From assembly GCF_001995175.1 (NCBI RefSeq), contig NZ_MUKN01000006.1, positions 1 through 64,000 on the forward strand: a stretch of 64,000 nucleotides of DNA. The letters are read 5' to 3'. The notes under the pieces were generated by a model. The model ran no database searches and was not told the DNA's origin. It was given only the letters and a program-made list of their open reading frames with translations. This DNA comes from Rathayibacter rhapontici. GTDB lineage: Bacteria; Actinomycetota; Actinomycetes; Actinomycetales; Microbacteriaceae. Both the position numbers and the translations under genes were made by a program. Every line of letters begins with the position of its first letter. Within the stretch, counting starts at the first letter, position 1. Shown here piece by piece: positions 19,528 to 29,426 of the stretch.

Positions 19528-20874
19528 TCAGGCTCCTTCAACTCGTAGGACTGACGTCACGGCGCCGACGAACCCGTGGGAGTGCAGCGCGGTGACGGTG
19601 GCCGCCAGATCGGACTCTGCCGCCGCGTGCGTGCCGATGACCAGGGTAGCGGTCGGCTCGCGGCGCTCCAGACCGGACACCTGCTCCTCGAGCGGGTCGG
19701 TCGACGGCGGGGTCTGCACGAGGGTCTCGACCGAGACCTCGTGGTCGGCGAACACGCCGGCGATCTGCGCGAGCACACCGGGACGGTCCAGGACCTCGAG
19801 GGTGACCTGGTACCGCGTGGTGACGTGGCCGATGGGGAGGACGGGGAGGCCCGAGTTCGCGCTCGTGACCAGCCCGGGGCCCCCGACGACGTGCCGACGG
19901 GCGGCCGAGACCACGTCGCCGAGAACGGCCGAGGCGGTCTCGATGCCGCCGGCACCTGCGCCGTAGAACATCAGGCTGCCGGCGGCCTCGGCCTCGACGA
20001 AGACCGCGTTGTTGGCGCCGTGCACGGCGGCCAGGGGGTGGGCGCGGTGCACGAGGGCCGGGTAGACGCGGGCCGACACGCCCTCCTCCCCCGTCTTCGC
20101 GTCGACGAGCCGCTCGCAGATCGCGAGCAGCTTGACGACGTAGCCCGAGTCGCGCGCCTGGTCGACCTGCTGCTTGGTGATGCCGGTGATGCCCTCTCGG
20201 TGCACCATCGTCACCGGGACGTCGGTGTGGAAGGCGAGGCGTGCGAGGATCGCGGCCTTCTGCGCGGCGTCGTAACCCTCGATGTCGGCGGTCGGATCGG
20301 CCTCGGCGTAGCCGAGCTCGGTCGCACGGGCCAGCGACTCCTCGAGCGTCGCGTGCTCGGTGTCCATCCGGTCGAGGATGTAGTTGGTCGTGCCGTTGAC
20401 GATGCCGAGGATCCGGTGGACCCGGTCGCCGGCGAGGCTGTCGCGCAGCGGCCGGATGATCGGGATGGCTCCGCCGACGGCCGCCTCGTAGTTCAGCTGA
20501 GCGCCGACCTGGTCGGCGGCCTCGAAGAGCTCGGTGCCGTGCGCCGCGAGCAGAGCCTTGTTCGCGGTGATGACGTCGGCTCCCGACGAGATCGCCTTCA
20601 GGATGTAGCTGCGCGCCGGCTCGATGCCGCCCATCAGCTCGACCACGATGTCGGCGCCGAGGATCAGCGCCTCCGCGTCGGTCGTCAGGTACTCGCGGGG
20701 GATGTCGGCGGTGCGCGGCGCGTCGAGGTCGCGCACCGCGACCCCGGCGAGCTCGAGGGGCGCGCCGACCCGCTGGGCGAGCTCGTCCCCGTGGTCGAGC
20801 AGGAGTCGCGCCACCTGGGCACCGACGGACCCGGCACCCAGGAGGGCGACCCGGAGGCTGCGGTACTCGATCAT
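19528..20874 (-). CDS. hom: Homoserine dehydrogenase
   Basis: 448 aa. NAD(P)H-dependent reduction of aspartate semialdehyde to homoserine. An N-terminal Rossmann motif [17 protein letters not shown] is followed by the catalytic domain with [13 protein letters not shown] and [14 protein letters not shown]-terminal ACT domain ([23 protein letters not shown]) suggests threonine feedback control, as in actinobacterial Hom. ATGA overlap with lysA upstream. The gene sits at the branch between lysine and threonine synthesis, and both branch genes are its neighbours. Confidence 0.95.
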   Translation of the reverse strand: MIEYRSLRVALLGAGSVGAQVARLLLDHGDELAQRVGAPLELAGVAVRDLDAPRTADIPREYLTTDAEALILGADIVVELMGGIEPARSYILKAISSGADVITANKALLAAHGTELFEAADQVGAQLNYEAAVGGAIPIIRPLRDSLAGDRVHRILGIVNGTTNYILDRMDTEHATLEESLARATELGYAEADPTADIEGYDAAQKAAILARLAFHTDVPVTMVHREGITGITKQQVDQARDSGYVVKLLAICERLVDAKTGEEGVSARVYPALVHRAHPLAAVHGANNAVFVEAEAAGSLMFYGAGAGGIETASAVLGDVVSAARRHVVGGPGLVTSANSGLPVLPIGHVTTRYQVTLEVLDRPGVLAQIAGVFADHEVSVETLVQTPPSTDPLEEQVSGLERREPTATLVIGTHAAAESDLAATVTALHSHGFVGAVTSVLRVEGA

Positions 20875-22310
20875 CGGCTGGTGGCCTTTCGTTCGATGCC
20901 GGCATCGCGGCGGAGGAGGTCCTCCTCGGTCTCGCCGCGCACGATGACGCAGGCCTCCCCGTCGCGCACGGCGACGACGGGTGGGCGGCCGAGGTAGTTG
21001 TAGTTGCTCGAGAGCGACCAGCAGTAGGCGCCGGTCGCGGCGACGGCGAGCAGATCGCCGGGGTGCACGTCGGCGGGAAGGAACTCGTCGTGCACGACGA
21101 TGTCGCCCGACTCGCAGTGCTTCCCCGCCACGCGCACGAGCGCGGGCTCGGCGTCCGACACGCGGCCGGCGAGGCGGGCGGAGTAGTCCGCGCCGTAGAG
21201 CGCCGGACGCGCGTTGTCGCTCATCCCGCCGTCGACGCTGACGTAGCGGCGGACGCTCGTCGAGCCCGCGCCGCCCACGACGACGTCCTTGATCGTGCCG
21301 ACCTCGTAGAGGGTGAGGCCCGCGGGACCGATGAGGGAGCGGCCGGGCTCGATCGCGATGTGGGGCACCGGGATGCCGTGCCGCGCGCACTCCGAGGCGA
21401 CCGCGTCGGCGATCGCCGCGGCGATCTCGTCGATCGGAGTGGGGTCGTCGGCGCTCGTGTACGCGATGCCGAATCCGCCGCCGAGGTTGAGGTCGGGGAC
21501 GGGGCCGTCGGCGAGCAGGCCCGCGTGCACCTCGAGGAGGCGCGAGGCCGACTCCGCGAATCCGGCGGAGCCGAAGATCTGCGAGCCGATGTGGCAGTGG
21601 AGGCCGAGGAAGCGCAGGCTCGCGTGCGAGCGGATGCGCGCGACCGCGGCCGGGCAGTCCGAGAGCGGGAGGCCGAACTTCTGGTCCTCGTGCGCGGTCG
21701 CGAGGAACTCGTGGGTGTGCGCGTGCACTCCGCTGTTGACGCGGAGGCGCACGTTCTGCACGCGGCCGTGGCGCTCCGCGGCGGAGGCGACGCGCTCGAT
21801 CTCGATGAGGCTGTCGAGCACGATCGCCCCGATGCCCGCCGCGACGACCCGGTCGATCTCGGCGACCGACTTGTTGTTGCCGTGCAGGCCCACTCGGGCG
21901 GGATCGACTCCGGCGGCCTGGGCGACGGCGAACTCGCCGACGCTGCACGCGTCGATGTTGAGCCCCTCCTCGCGCATCCAGCGGGCCACCTCGGTCGAGA
22001 GGAACGCCTTGCCCGCGTAGTACACGGTGACCTCGGTGCCGATGCGGCCGAGCTCGCGCTCGAAGGCCTCGCGCGTCTGCACGGCCCGACGGCGGGCGTC
22101 GGCCTCGTCGATCACGTAGACCGGAGTGCCGAACTCCTCGACGAGGCGGGACGCCGGGACGCCGGCCACCTCGAGGGAGCCGTTGGAGCCGCGGGCGGCG
22201 TTGTCGGACCACACGGCGGGGTCGAGCGCGTTGGCGTCCTCGGGCCGCTCGAGCCAGTCGGGCGCGAGCGGATGACGCGGGGCGCGGGCGTGCGCGTCGT
22301 CGTTGTCCAC
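20871..22310 (-). CDS. lysA: Diaminopimelate decarboxylase
   Basis: 479 aa, PLP-dependent fold-III decarboxylase making lysine from meso-diaminopimelate. The PLP lysine is in VYYAGKAFLS (Lys101). HCHIGSQ and LNLGGGFGIAY bind the cofactor, and GKHCESGDIV supplies the active-site Cys at the dimer interface. The GTG start has GAGG ~9 nt upstream. It is the first gene of lysA-hom-thrC-thrB. dapD, dapE and dapC lie 14-20 kb away in this window. Confidence 0.95.
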   Translation of the reverse strand: MDNDDAHARAPRHPLAPDWLERPEDANALDPAVWSDNAARGSNGSLEVAGVPASRLVEEFGTPVYVIDEADARRRAVQTREAFERELGRIGTEVTVYYAGKAFLSTEVARWMREEGLNIDACSVGEFAVAQAAGVDPARVGLHGNNKSVAEIDRVVAAGIGAIVLDSLIEIERVASAAERHGRVQNVRLRVNSGVHAHTHEFLATAHEDQKFGLPLSDCPAAVARIRSHASLRFLGLHCHIGSQIFGSAGFAESASRLLEVHAGLLADGPVPDLNLGGGFGIAYTSADDPTPIDEIAAAIADAVASECARHGIPVPHIAIEPGRSLIGPAGLTLYEVGTIKDVVVGGAGSTSVRRYVSVDGGMSDNARPALYGADYSARLAGRVSDAEPALVRVAGKHCESGDIVVHDEFLPADVHPGDLLAVAATGAYCWSLSSNYNYLGRPPVVAVRDGEACVIVRGETEEDLLRRDAGIERKATSR

Positions 22311-22501
22311 GGGTGAGACCTCACAGGAGAGAGTGGGAGCGTCACTGCGTGGCGAGCGAGTCCGGATTGACCCCTGAAGCCAGCAAGTTCGATGAGTGCT
22401 GTCGTTGAGTGCTGTCGGTGCTGGGCCCGCGGGAAGCGCCGGCGCAGGCCTCCGATCCTACCGGGCGGGCGCACCCGGCCGAGCGCGCGCAGATCGCGGG
22501 A

Positions 22502-23284
22502 TCAGGGGCAGACTCCGGGCTCCTGCTGCGCGGGGTCGCTGAGGAACGTCGGAGTGAGCGAGAAGGTCGCGATCAGCGACTCCTCGGCGACCTCCACGTC
22601 CGTCAGGGTGAGCCCGCGGGCCACCGAGTCCGCGATGCACAGGGTGCCGGGACCGAGCAGGCCGTCCGTCAGCCCGCCGAAGCGCTGCTCCGCGTCGTCC
22701 GCCGGGAACGTGGCTCCCGCGACGGTCACCTCGGACGGAGTGAGCTCGATCTGCCCGTCCACGGCGCCGAGCTCGAGTCCGACTCCGGCCGAGAGCGAGA
22801 GCCCCAGCACCTCGACCGAGGTCGCGACGCGCACGAGCGGTGCGTCGAGCACCACCGAGTCGATCGGCACGGTGCTGCGCTCCGAGATCAGATCCGTCAC
22901 GGAGTCGGCGTCGAGCGCCGTCGTCGCGGTGCCCGAGTCGAGGGCGCCGCTCCCGCTGGCGGGTACGCCGCGGAGCACCAGGGAGACGTCGCCGGACAGC
23001 TCGTCGAGTGCGACGTCCTCGGTCCGGATATCGAGCCGGTCGAACTTCCCGGAGATCAGCTGGGGCAGAACGGCCCAGCCCGCGACGTCCACGTCGACGG
23101 GATGGTCGGCCGGGAGTTCGAGGGCGTCGCGGACGCTGGTCGCCGCGGAGTCGGCCACCCCGCGGCGCACGAGCGAGTCGGCGACGACCGCGGCGACGGC
23201 GAGCAGCACGAGCACGATGACGACAACGATGACGACCGCGCCGCGGCGCGATCGCGATCGGCGGGGCGCCGGCGACCCGCTCAC
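22502..23284 (-). CDS. DUF2993 (LmeA-like) membrane-anchored protein
   Basis: 260 aa from GTG 23284, which overlaps the argS stop (GTGA). A basic N-terminus precedes one membrane segment (residues ~16-38, Val/Ile/Leu-rich). The remainder is extracytoplasmic with alternating beta pattern ([37 protein letters not shown]). DUF2993 proteins resemble lipid-transfer/TULIP-like folds, and LmeA of mycobacteria affects lipomannan. The function here is unknown. It commonly lies between argS and lysA in Microbacteriaceae-type genomes, which matches this order. Confidence 0.75.
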   Translation of the reverse strand: MSGSPAPRRSRSRRGAVVIVVVIVLVLLAVAAVVADSLVRRGVADSAATSVRDALELPADHPVDVDVAGWAVLPQLISGKFDRLDIRTEDVALDELSGDVSLVLRGVPASGSGALDSGTATTALDADSVTDLISERSTVPIDSVVLDAPLVRVATSVEVLGLSLSAGVGLELGAVDGQIELTPSEVTVAGATFPADDAEQRFGGLTDGLLGPGTLCIADSVARGLTLTDVEVAEESLIATFSLTPTFLSDPAQQEPGVCP

Positions 23285-24939
23285 ATGCGGTCCGGAGCGG
23301 TCACGCCGAGCAGGGAGAGCCCGTTGCGCAGGACCTGCCCGGTGGCCTCGTTGAGGCGCAGCCGCGTGGAGTGGACCGCCTCGATCGGATCCTCGCCCTG
23401 CGGCACGACGCGGCAGTTGTCGTACCAGCGGTGGTAGAGCCCGGCGATCTCCTCGAGGTAGCGGGCGATGCGGTGCGGCTCGCGCAGCTCCGCGGCGTGC
23501 GCCGTGATCCTCGGGAACTCCTGCAGACCGCCCAGGAGGGCCGACTCGGTCGGGTGGACCAGCGTCTCGGGGGCGAACGGCTCGCGCGGGACTCCCGACG
23601 CCTCGGCCTTCGCCGCCACCTGGCGGGTGCGGGCGTGGGCGTACTGCACGTAGTAGACGGGGTTGTCGTTGCTCCGCTTCGTGAGCAGGTCCAGGTCGAT
23701 GTCGAGCGTCGAGTCGGCGGAGGAGCGCACGAGCGAGTAGCGCGCGGCGTCGACGCCGACGGCCTCGACGAGGTCCTCCATCGTGACGACGGTGCCGGCG
23801 CGCTTGGACATCCGGACGGCCTGGCCGTCGCGCAGCAGGTTCACCAGCTGCCCGATCAGGATCTCGAGGTTCACGCCCGGGGTGTCCCCGAACGCGGCGC
23901 ACATCGCCATCATTCGGCCGATGTAGCCGTGGTGGTCGGCGCCCAGCATGATGATCGCCCGGTCGAAGCCGCGCTCGCGCTTGTCGAGGTAGTAGGCGAG
24001 GTCGCCCGCGATGTAGGCGGCCTCCCCGTCGCTCTTGATGATGACCCGGTCGCGGTCGTCACCGAAGTCCGTGGTGCGCAGCCAGGTCGCTCCGTCGGCC
24101 TCGTAGATGTGGCCGAGGCCGCGCAGCCGCTCGATCGCCCGCTCGACGGCGCGCGACTCGTGCAGGGAGTTCTCGTGGAAGTAGACGTCGAAGTCGACCC
24201 CGAACTCGTGCAGGCTCTGCTTGATCTCGCCGAACATGAGCTCGACGCCGATCGAGCGGAACGTCTCGTCCAGCTCCTCCTCGGGCAGGACCGAGAGGTC
24301 GCCCGGATACGCGGCGACGACGCGGTCGGCGATGTCGGCGATGTAGGCGCCGCCGTAGCCGTCGTCGGGAGTGGGCTCGCCGCGGTGAGCGGCGAGGAGG
24401 CTGCGGGTGAAGCGGTCGATCTGGGCGCCGTGGTCGTTGAAGTAGTACTCGCGGGTGACCTCTGCCCCCTGGGCGAGCAGCACGCGGGCGAGGCTGTCGC
24501 CGACGGCGGCCCAGCGCGTCCCGCCGATGTGGATGGGGCCGGTGGGGTTGGCCGAGACGAACTCGAGGTTCATCCTCACGCCCGTGTAGAGGGTGCCGGA
24601 GCCGTACGACTCCCCCGAGGAGACGATCACGCCGGCGAGCGCGCCCGCGGCGGCCGCCTCGAGGCGCACGTTGAGGAAGCCCGGACCGGCGACCTCGACG
24701 CTGGCGACACCGTCGACCGCCCCTAGGCCCTCGGCCAGCTCGGCCGCGAGCTCGCGCGGGTTCGCTCCGACCTTCTTGGCGAGCTTCATGGCGATGTTCG
24801 AAGCCCAGTCGCCGTGGTCGCGGTTCTTCGGACGCTCGAGCACGACGTCGGCGAGAGCCGGTTCGGCGTCGCTCCCCCGTCGCTGCACGGCGTCGAGGAC
24901 GAGGGCGTGCAGGGAGGCGGCGAGCTGTTCGGGAGTCAC
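23281..24939 (-). CDS. argS: Arginyl-tRNA synthetase
   Basis: 552 aa, class I aminoacyl-tRNA synthetase charging tRNA-Arg; a tRNA-Arg(CCG) gene is 1.5 kb away. The N-terminal Add-1 domain is followed by [16 protein letters not shown] (HIGH signature), then [11 protein letters not shown] (KMSKS-like), and a C-terminal DALR anticodon-binding domain ending [11 protein letters not shown] chose GTG 24939 ([13 protein letters not shown]), 8 nt after TAGAAT; the longer upstream frame would overlap the divergent lipoprotein gene. Confidence 0.95.
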   Translation of the reverse strand: MTPEQLAASLHALVLDAVQRRGSDAEPALADVVLERPKNRDHGDWASNIAMKLAKKVGANPRELAAELAEGLGAVDGVASVEVAGPGFLNVRLEAAAAGALAGVIVSSGESYGSGTLYTGVRMNLEFVSANPTGPIHIGGTRWAAVGDSLARVLLAQGAEVTREYYFNDHGAQIDRFTRSLLAAHRGEPTPDDGYGGAYIADIADRVVAAYPGDLSVLPEEELDETFRSIGVELMFGEIKQSLHEFGVDFDVYFHENSLHESRAVERAIERLRGLGHIYEADGATWLRTTDFGDDRDRVIIKSDGEAAYIAGDLAYYLDKRERGFDRAIIMLGADHHGYIGRMMAMCAAFGDTPGVNLEILIGQLVNLLRDGQAVRMSKRAGTVVTMEDLVEAVGVDAARYSLVRSSADSTLDIDLDLLTKRSNDNPVYYVQYAHARTRQVAAKAEASGVPREPFAPETLVHPTESALLGGLQEFPRITAHAAELREPHRIARYLEEIAGLYHRWYDNCRVVPQGEDPIEAVHSTRLRLNEATGQVLRNGLSLLGVTAPDRM

Positions 24940-24947
24940 GGGGGACG

Positions 24948-25021
24948 ATTCTACCGGCCGGGTCCCGCGCGGGCGGGGCGCCCTCGGCCGCGGGCGGGGA
25001 GCGCTTGCTAGGGTGCAGCGC
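24948..25021. promoter_or_regulatory. Divergent promoter pair, argS / lipoprotein gene
   Basis: Minus-strand TAGAAT (24953-24948) lies 8 nt before the argS GTG. Plus-strand TAGGGT (25009-25014) lies 7 nt before the lipoprotein ATG. Both fit TANNNT -10 elements placed for leaderless or near-leaderless transcripts. Confidence 0.5.
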
Positions 25022-25546
25022 ATGCGACGCCCCGCCGCCCTCCTCCTCGTCGTCGCCGTCAGCGCGCTGACCGGGTGCACGGCGGCTCCGGAGCCCGCTC
25101 CGACCGCCGCCGGAGGCGTCACCGGCACCCCGGTGCCGCTGACCTGCGAGGAGCTCGTGCCCGCCTCGGCGCTGACCGGGCTGTGGTCGGCGTTCACTCC
25201 CGACGACTCCGTCGAGCGGACGGCCGTCTCGACCGAGATCGCGGGGTACGACGGCCTGGTCTGCGGCTGGTCCGACGACTCCGGCGCCGAGCTGCAGATC
25301 GCCGTGGCGCACCTCGACGCGTCGCTCGTCGAAGCGCTCAAGAACGAGTTCTTCCGCACGAGCAACGCGGTCCCGACCTACGGCAAGCCGCCCGCTGTCG
25401 AGGGCTACTACGAGATCGCGTCCGGCCGCGGAGTAGCGGATGTGCTGCTCGACGAGCACTGGATCGAGGCGTCGAGCGCGTCGTTCGTCGAACCCGGCGA
25501 TCCGGAACCGCTCGTGCGCGCCGCCGTCGCCGCAGTGGGGACCTGA
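25022..25546 (+). CDS. Small lipoprotein, unknown function
   Basis: 174 aa. N-terminal [19 protein letters not shown] is a lipoprotein signal with lipobox LTGC (Cys19). A Pro/Ala/Thr-rich linker follows, then a compact domain with two further Cys ([33 protein letters not shown]). It resembles actinobacterial substrate-free lipoproteins of ~180 aa, but I do not recognise the family. It is divergent from argS and convergent with the transglutaminase-like gene, leaving 2 nt between stops. Confidence 0.7.
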   Translation: MRRPAALLLVVAVSALTGCTAAPEPAPTAAGGVTGTPVPLTCEELVPASALTGLWSAFTPDDSVERTAVSTEIAGYDGLVCGWSDDSGAELQIAVAHLDASLVEALKNEFFRTSNAVPTYGKPPAVEGYYEIASGRGVADVLLDEHWIEASSASFVEPGDPEPLVRAAVAAVGT

Positions 25547-25548
25547 CC

Positions 25549-26343
25549 TCAGCCGAGACGGACGGGCGACACGTGGTCGTCCTCGACGACCGTGTCGCAC
25601 TCCGCGTCGACGCTCATCCCGGTGAGCGCTAGGTCGGTGAGGTAGCTGCTGAGGAAGGCCGTGTCGGCGGTGTCGCGTCCCGACGAGATGCGGAGCATCG
25701 ACCCGCGCGGAGCGAGCCGGGTCGCGTCGATCACGTGCCACGCGCCGCCGACCCACGCCTCCGTCACCGCGTGGAAGTCCTTGGGCTCGAGCCCGGGAGC
25801 GTAGACCGCGCTGACCCGCGCCGGGATGTCGAGCGCACGCAGCAGCCCGGCGCAGGTGTGCGCGAAGTCCCGGCACACTCCCCGGCCGCTGTCGATGACC
25901 TGCGCCGCTCCCCCGGTGGCGACGGTCGAGCCGTACTCGTAGGAGAGGTGCCCGTTGACCCACGCCTCGACCGCTGTGAGCGCCTCGAAGCCCCTTGCGC
26001 GGCCGAACTCGCGGCGGGCGATGCCACCGAGCACGTCCGCCTCGGCGTACCGGCTCGGTCGGAGGTACTCCACCAGCTCGAGCTCGCTCGGCTCGTCGGG
26101 TGCGCCCCGGCCGTGGACCTCCGCCCGGTACTCGACCCGCATCTCGCCCCGGTTCGCCTCCACGCGGTGCACGCGCGATCCGTGCCGAGCGGGGAACTGC
26201 CTGACGGGCAGCACCTCGCCGTCGAGCCGGACCGAGAAGGAGTCCTCGAACGAGTCGCCCGTCTCCGCCGCGGCCACGAGGAAGATCAGGTCGGTCGGCC
26301 CGGAGAGACGCAGGTCCAGCGAGGCGGAGACGGTGCGCAGCAT
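25549..26343 (-). CDS. Transglutaminase-like domain protein
   Basis: 264 aa from ATG 26343. The N-terminal ~120 residues are beta-rich (bacterial transglutaminase-like N-terminal region, with QFPARHGSRVHRVE). The catalytic triad pattern is visible in GRGVCRDFAHTCAG (Cys), PKDFHAVTEAWVGG (His) and WHVIDATRLAP (Asp). No signal peptide, so probably cytoplasmic. Such proteins are often proteases or amide-acting enzymes of unknown substrate. Convergent with the lipoprotein gene; the tRNA-Arg starts ~80 nt upstream on the other strand. Confidence 0.82.
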   Translation of the reverse strand: MLRTVSASLDLRLSGPTDLIFLVAAAETGDSFEDSFSVRLDGEVLPVRQFPARHGSRVHRVEANRGEMRVEYRAEVHGRGAPDEPSELELVEYLRPSRYAEADVLGGIARREFGRARGFEALTAVEAWVNGHLSYEYGSTVATGGAAQVIDSGRGVCRDFAHTCAGLLRALDIPARVSAVYAPGLEPKDFHAVTEAWVGGAWHVIDATRLAPRGSMLRISSGRDTADTAFLSSYLTDLALTGMSVDAECDTVVEDDHVSPVRLG

Positions 26344-26424
26344 GGCTCCATCGTGGCACGCCGCACGGCACGTTCCGGCGTCGGATCGCCTCCGGCCGGG
26401 TGCTAATGTGGTCAGGCACTCCTG

Positions 26425-26499
26425 GCCCCCATAGCTCAGGGGATAGAGCACTGCCCTCCGGAGGCAGGGGCGTAGGTTCGAATCCTACTGGGGGCACCA
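26425..26499 (+). tRNA. tRNA-Arg (anticodon CCG)
   Basis: Cloverleaf by eye: acceptor GCCCCCA pairs with TGGGGGC, D arm GCTCAGGGGATAGAGC, anticodon stem CTGCC/GGCAG with loop CTCCGGA (anticodon CCG at 26458-26460), T arm GTAGG-TTCGAAT-CCTAC, and an encoded CCA end at 26497-26499. Reads CGG codons. Confidence 0.95.
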
Positions 26500-27030
26500 C
26501 TTTCCAGGGGCCGGTCCGGTGAGCGAACACCGTGTCGGATACCTTCCGGCGAGGTCGAGACCGCCCTCGATCAGCGATCGAGGACCGACAGCTCCGTATG
26601 CGTCTCGTCGATCACGTCCTTCAGTCTGTGAGGTGGCTCGCCCTCCCGACCCGCGGCCTAGCGGTGGCCGGAGCCCCGGCCGGCTTCTCGAAGTGGATGC
26701 GGATCCGCAACTCCTTCAGGGCTCGGTCTAGCGCCGAGCCTGCACTGCCTTCGGGCCGCTACTGGTCGCGTGCGGGGGATCAACCGCACTGAGTTCCACT
26801 CGAGCTCGCAGCGCAGGAGAACACCGGGACCTGCCCAGAGAGACCTCCCGCTAGGACTTCCGGCTGCCGAGGATCGATCAAGCTTCGCGTTTTCTGGCAA
26901 CGAGCAAGGATTATCGTGCTGCGGCCCCCGTATGGGTGCATTTTTGGCGCGAAGCGGCCTATGATCGGCGCACGCGCCACCCCGAGTGCAGACCCGAAAC
27001 CTCACTCGTCCCCCGATGGAAGCCCGGCGC
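26500..27030. other. Gene-poor stretch downstream of tRNA-Arg
   Basis: About 530 bases without a recognisable gene, somewhat lower in GC near 26870-26930. No second copy of the tRNA 3' end and no integrase were seen, so there is no support for an integrated element. Confidence 0.45.
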
Positions 27031-27198
27031 GTGAATCCCTGGACCGATCATGCTCATCGAACTCCCGCCCCGACTGACGGGCGCCGTCTCCTTCACCTCA
27101 ACCACAAGAAGTGCGAGGCGTGCGGCAGCAATCGTGCCCGCCGTCACTCGCCCTTCTGCTCCCAGGAGTGCGCGAGCACCTTCGTGTACTACGACTGA
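27031..27198 (+). CDS. Small zinc-ribbon protein
   Basis: 55 aa from GTG 27031, with GGAAG 8 nt upstream; ATG 27016 is an alternative. The second half carries KKCEACGSNRARRHSPFCSQ followed by ECASTF, giving CxxC and CxxxC pairs that should bind one zinc. It resembles small treble-clef/zinc-ribbon proteins. Function unknown. A perfect inverted repeat lies 43 nt past its stop, before the response-regulator promoter, and may terminate this gene. Confidence 0.6.
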   Translation: MNPWTDHAHRTPAPTDGRRLLHLNHKKCEACGSNRARRHSPFCSQECASTFVYYD

Positions 27199-27241
27199 GC
27201 GGCAGCACTCCTCGCGGAGCCGCCCCGAAGATCCCTCGAAC

Positions 27242-27271
27242 GGCTCTCAGGAACACTCGTTCCTGAGAGCC
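27242..27271. promoter_or_regulatory. Perfect 13-bp inverted repeat upstream of response regulator
   Basis: GGCTCTCAGGAAC, loop ACTC, GTTCCTGAGAGCC. It ends 6 nt before the TAGGGT -10 element, covering the -35 position. Either a terminator of the small gene upstream (but it lacks a T-tract) or an operator for this two-component operon. Confidence 0.5.
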
Positions 27272-27277
27272 GCGCCG

Positions 27278-27290
27278 TAGGGTGAGGCCC
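27278..27290 (+). promoter_or_regulatory. -10 element of a leaderless promoter for the two-component operon
   Basis: TAGGGT at 27278-27283, then 7 nt, then GTG 27291. This spacing predicts transcription starting at the start codon and favours GTG 27291 over GTG 27282. Confidence 0.5.
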
Positions 27291-27965
27291 GTGAAGATCC
27301 TTGTCGTGGAAGACGATCCGGCCATGGGCGAAGCTCTCGTGGGAGGCCTCGGCGACGCCGGTTACGAAGCCGTGCTCACCACCAACGGAGTGGACGCGCT
27401 GGTCGCGTTCAGCAACGCCGAGTTCTCGGCGGCGATCGTCGACGTGATGCTGCCCGCGATGTCGGGCTTCGAGATCTGCCGCCGCATCCGCGAGCTCGGC
27501 CGGTCGACCCCGATCATGCTGCTCACCGCGCGCGACGCGATCGAGGACCGGGTGTTCGGCCTCGACGCTGGAGCGGACGACTACCTCACGAAGCCGTTCG
27601 CGTTCACCGAGCTCAACGCGCGTCTGCGCGCCCTGCTCCGACGCAGCCCGTCGCTGATGTCCACGTCGATCGAGGTGGGGCGCATCACGGTGGACGGCTC
27701 CAGCATCCGCCGCACCGCCGACGCGAGCCGCATCCATGTCAGCCCCAAGGAGCTCGAGCTCCTGAAGCTGCTGATCACCCCGGTCGGATCCGTCGTCACG
27801 AGGCAGCGGATCCTCTCGGAGATCTGGGGCGGCGGCGAGATCGTCGACAACAACATCGTCGACCAGTACGTCAGCTACCTCCGCAAGAAGCTCCCCACCG
27901 AGGACACCGGAGTGACCATCGTGACGGTGCGCGGCAAGGGCTACTTCCTCCGCCCGGTCGACTAG
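27291..27965 (+). CDS. OmpR-family response regulator
   Basis: 224 aa. Receiver domain: acidic pocket VVEDDP, phospho-acceptor Asp51 in AAIVDVMLP, conserved Thr in LLTARD and Lys101 in YLTKPF. The C-terminal winged helix (residues ~125-224) carries SPKELELLKLL and VTVRGKGYFLRP, typical of OmpR/PhoB DNA binding. The sensor kinase gene follows after 2 nt. The stimulus and regulon cannot be told. The inverted repeat immediately upstream is a candidate autoregulatory site. Confidence 0.92.
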   Translation: MKILVVEDDPAMGEALVGGLGDAGYEAVLTTNGVDALVAFSNAEFSAAIVDVMLPAMSGFEICRRIRELGRSTPIMLLTARDAIEDRVFGLDAGADDYLTKPFAFTELNARLRALLRRSPSLMSTSIEVGRITVDGSSIRRTADASRIHVSPKELELLKLLITPVGSVVTRQRILSEIWGGGEIVDNNIVDQYVSYLRKKLPTEDTGVTIVTVRGKGYFLRPVD

Positions 27966-27967
27966 CC

Positions 27968-29386
27968 GTGGCAGCCCCGGCGCAGCCCGAGAGCCGACGG
28001 CCCACCGCCCTCTCCATCCGCGCGCGGATCACAATCGGGAGCGTCGCGGTCGCGACGGTCCTGTTCGCGCTCGCGGCACTGCTCTTCTACCAGGTCGTCT
28101 CCGGGATCGTGGAGCGCAGCGAGCGGACGATCCTGACCTCCATCGAGGACGAGATCCGACGCGACATCTCGGCCGGCAACGTCCCGCGCACCGCGGAGAC
28201 CTCGACCGGCCAGCTCTACCTCGCGCTCGCTCCCGACGGCTCCGTCGCAGCGACGACCATGCCGACGAACCTCACCGATGCGGTTCTCGAGGACCTGCGC
28301 GCGACCGGAGCGGACACGACCGCTCGGTACGAGGAGCTCTCGACCGGGAGCACCGGCTACGTCGTCCGTGTGGCCGCGGTCGACGACGACGGAGCGACGT
28401 GGTCGGTCGTGACCGCGCGCGACCAGGCCGCCTCGCAGCTGGTCCTCGACGACTTCGCCCACGTGCTGGTCTACGCGGCGATCTTCCTCGTGGTCACGTT
28501 CGGGCTGGCGTCGTGGATCCTGACGGGCACCGCGCTCGCACCGGTGCGCCGCATGCGGGCCAGGGCGGACCAGATCGCGGCCGACCCCGGGCAGGGCGAC
28601 CAGCTGCCGGTGGTGGGCACCCGCGACGAGATCGACGAGCTCGCCGAGACGCTCAACGCGTTCCTCCTGAAGCAGAGCGCCTCTCTCGCGCGGGAGAAGC
28701 AGATGGTGTCGGACGCGAGCCACGAGCTGCGCACTCCCCTGGCCGCGCTCTCGGCGCAGCTCGAGATCGCGCACCACCGGGTCGACGACGCCGCCGCCGT
28801 CGACCGCGTGATCCTGGACGCGCGCAAGAGCGTCGACCGCCTCGTGCGCCTCGCCTCCGCACTGCTCGACATCTCTCGGATCGAGAGCAGATCGGCGCGA
28901 CCCACGTCGCCGTTCGCGGAGCTCGTCGACGAGCTCGTCTCGGCCGTCGACCGCACCCGGCTCCTCGCAGCGGAGTCCGGCGTCGAGATCGACTACGAGA
29001 TCGACGAGCGCGAACCCGCCCGCCTCTACGGTGTCGCGGCGCAGGACTTCGGCCGGGTGATCGACAACCTCGTGCGCAACGCGATCCAGGCCCTGGAGCG
29101 CGGAGGGATGGTCGTCGCCTCCGTCGCGCAGAAGGACGGACGCCTGCTGCTCTCGGTCGCCGACGACGGGCCCGGCATGCCCGAGGAGTTCATCCCGGTC
29201 GCCTTCGACCGGTTCTCGCGCCCGGACGACTCGCGGACTCTGGCGTCGGGCGGGAGCGGGCTCGGGCTCGCCCTCGTGCACACGACCGTGCTGTCGGCCG
29301 GAGGGACCGTCGGGATCGCGAACCGGCAGCCGCACGGACTCGTCGTCGAGATCGTGCTGCCGCCGGTGGGGTCGGCCGCGGCGTAG
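27968..29386 (+). CDS. Sensor histidine kinase
   Basis: 472 aa, GTG start. Two membrane segments (residues ~20-43 and ~160-182) flank a ~115-residue extracellular sensor region. HAMP-like linker (LAPVRRMRARADQIAA), then the dimerisation/phospho-acceptor motif VSDASHELRTPLAALS with His252, N box VIDNLVRNAIQAL, G1 VADDGPGMPEEF and G2 SGGSGLGLALVH. It is the cognate kinase of the preceding regulator, sharing the operon. Signal unknown. Confidence 0.92.
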   Translation: MAAPAQPESRRPTALSIRARITIGSVAVATVLFALAALLFYQVVSGIVERSERTILTSIEDEIRRDISAGNVPRTAETSTGQLYLALAPDGSVAATTMPTNLTDAVLEDLRATGADTTARYEELSTGSTGYVVRVAAVDDDGATWSVVTARDQAASQLVLDDFAHVLVYAAIFLVVTFGLASWILTGTALAPVRRMRARADQIAADPGQGDQLPVVGTRDEIDELAETLNAFLLKQSASLAREKQMVSDASHELRTPLAALSAQLEIAHHRVDDAAAVDRVILDARKSVDRLVRLASALLDISRIESRSARPTSPFAELVDELVSAVDRTRLLAAESGVEIDYEIDEREPARLYGVAAQDFGRVIDNLVRNAIQALERGGMVVASVAQKDGRLLLSVADDGPGMPEEFIPVAFDRFSRPDDSRTLASGGSGLGLALVHTTVLSAGGTVGIANRQPHGLVVEIVLPPVGSAAA

Positions 29387-29426
29387 GCGAGGCGATCCGG
29401 CCCGACGAGGTATCAAGAGCGGGTGG

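Noticed and set aside
26425-27030. tRNA-Arg as an attachment site of an integrated element
   Set aside because: No second copy of the tRNA 3' end and no integrase or phage genes were seen downstream.
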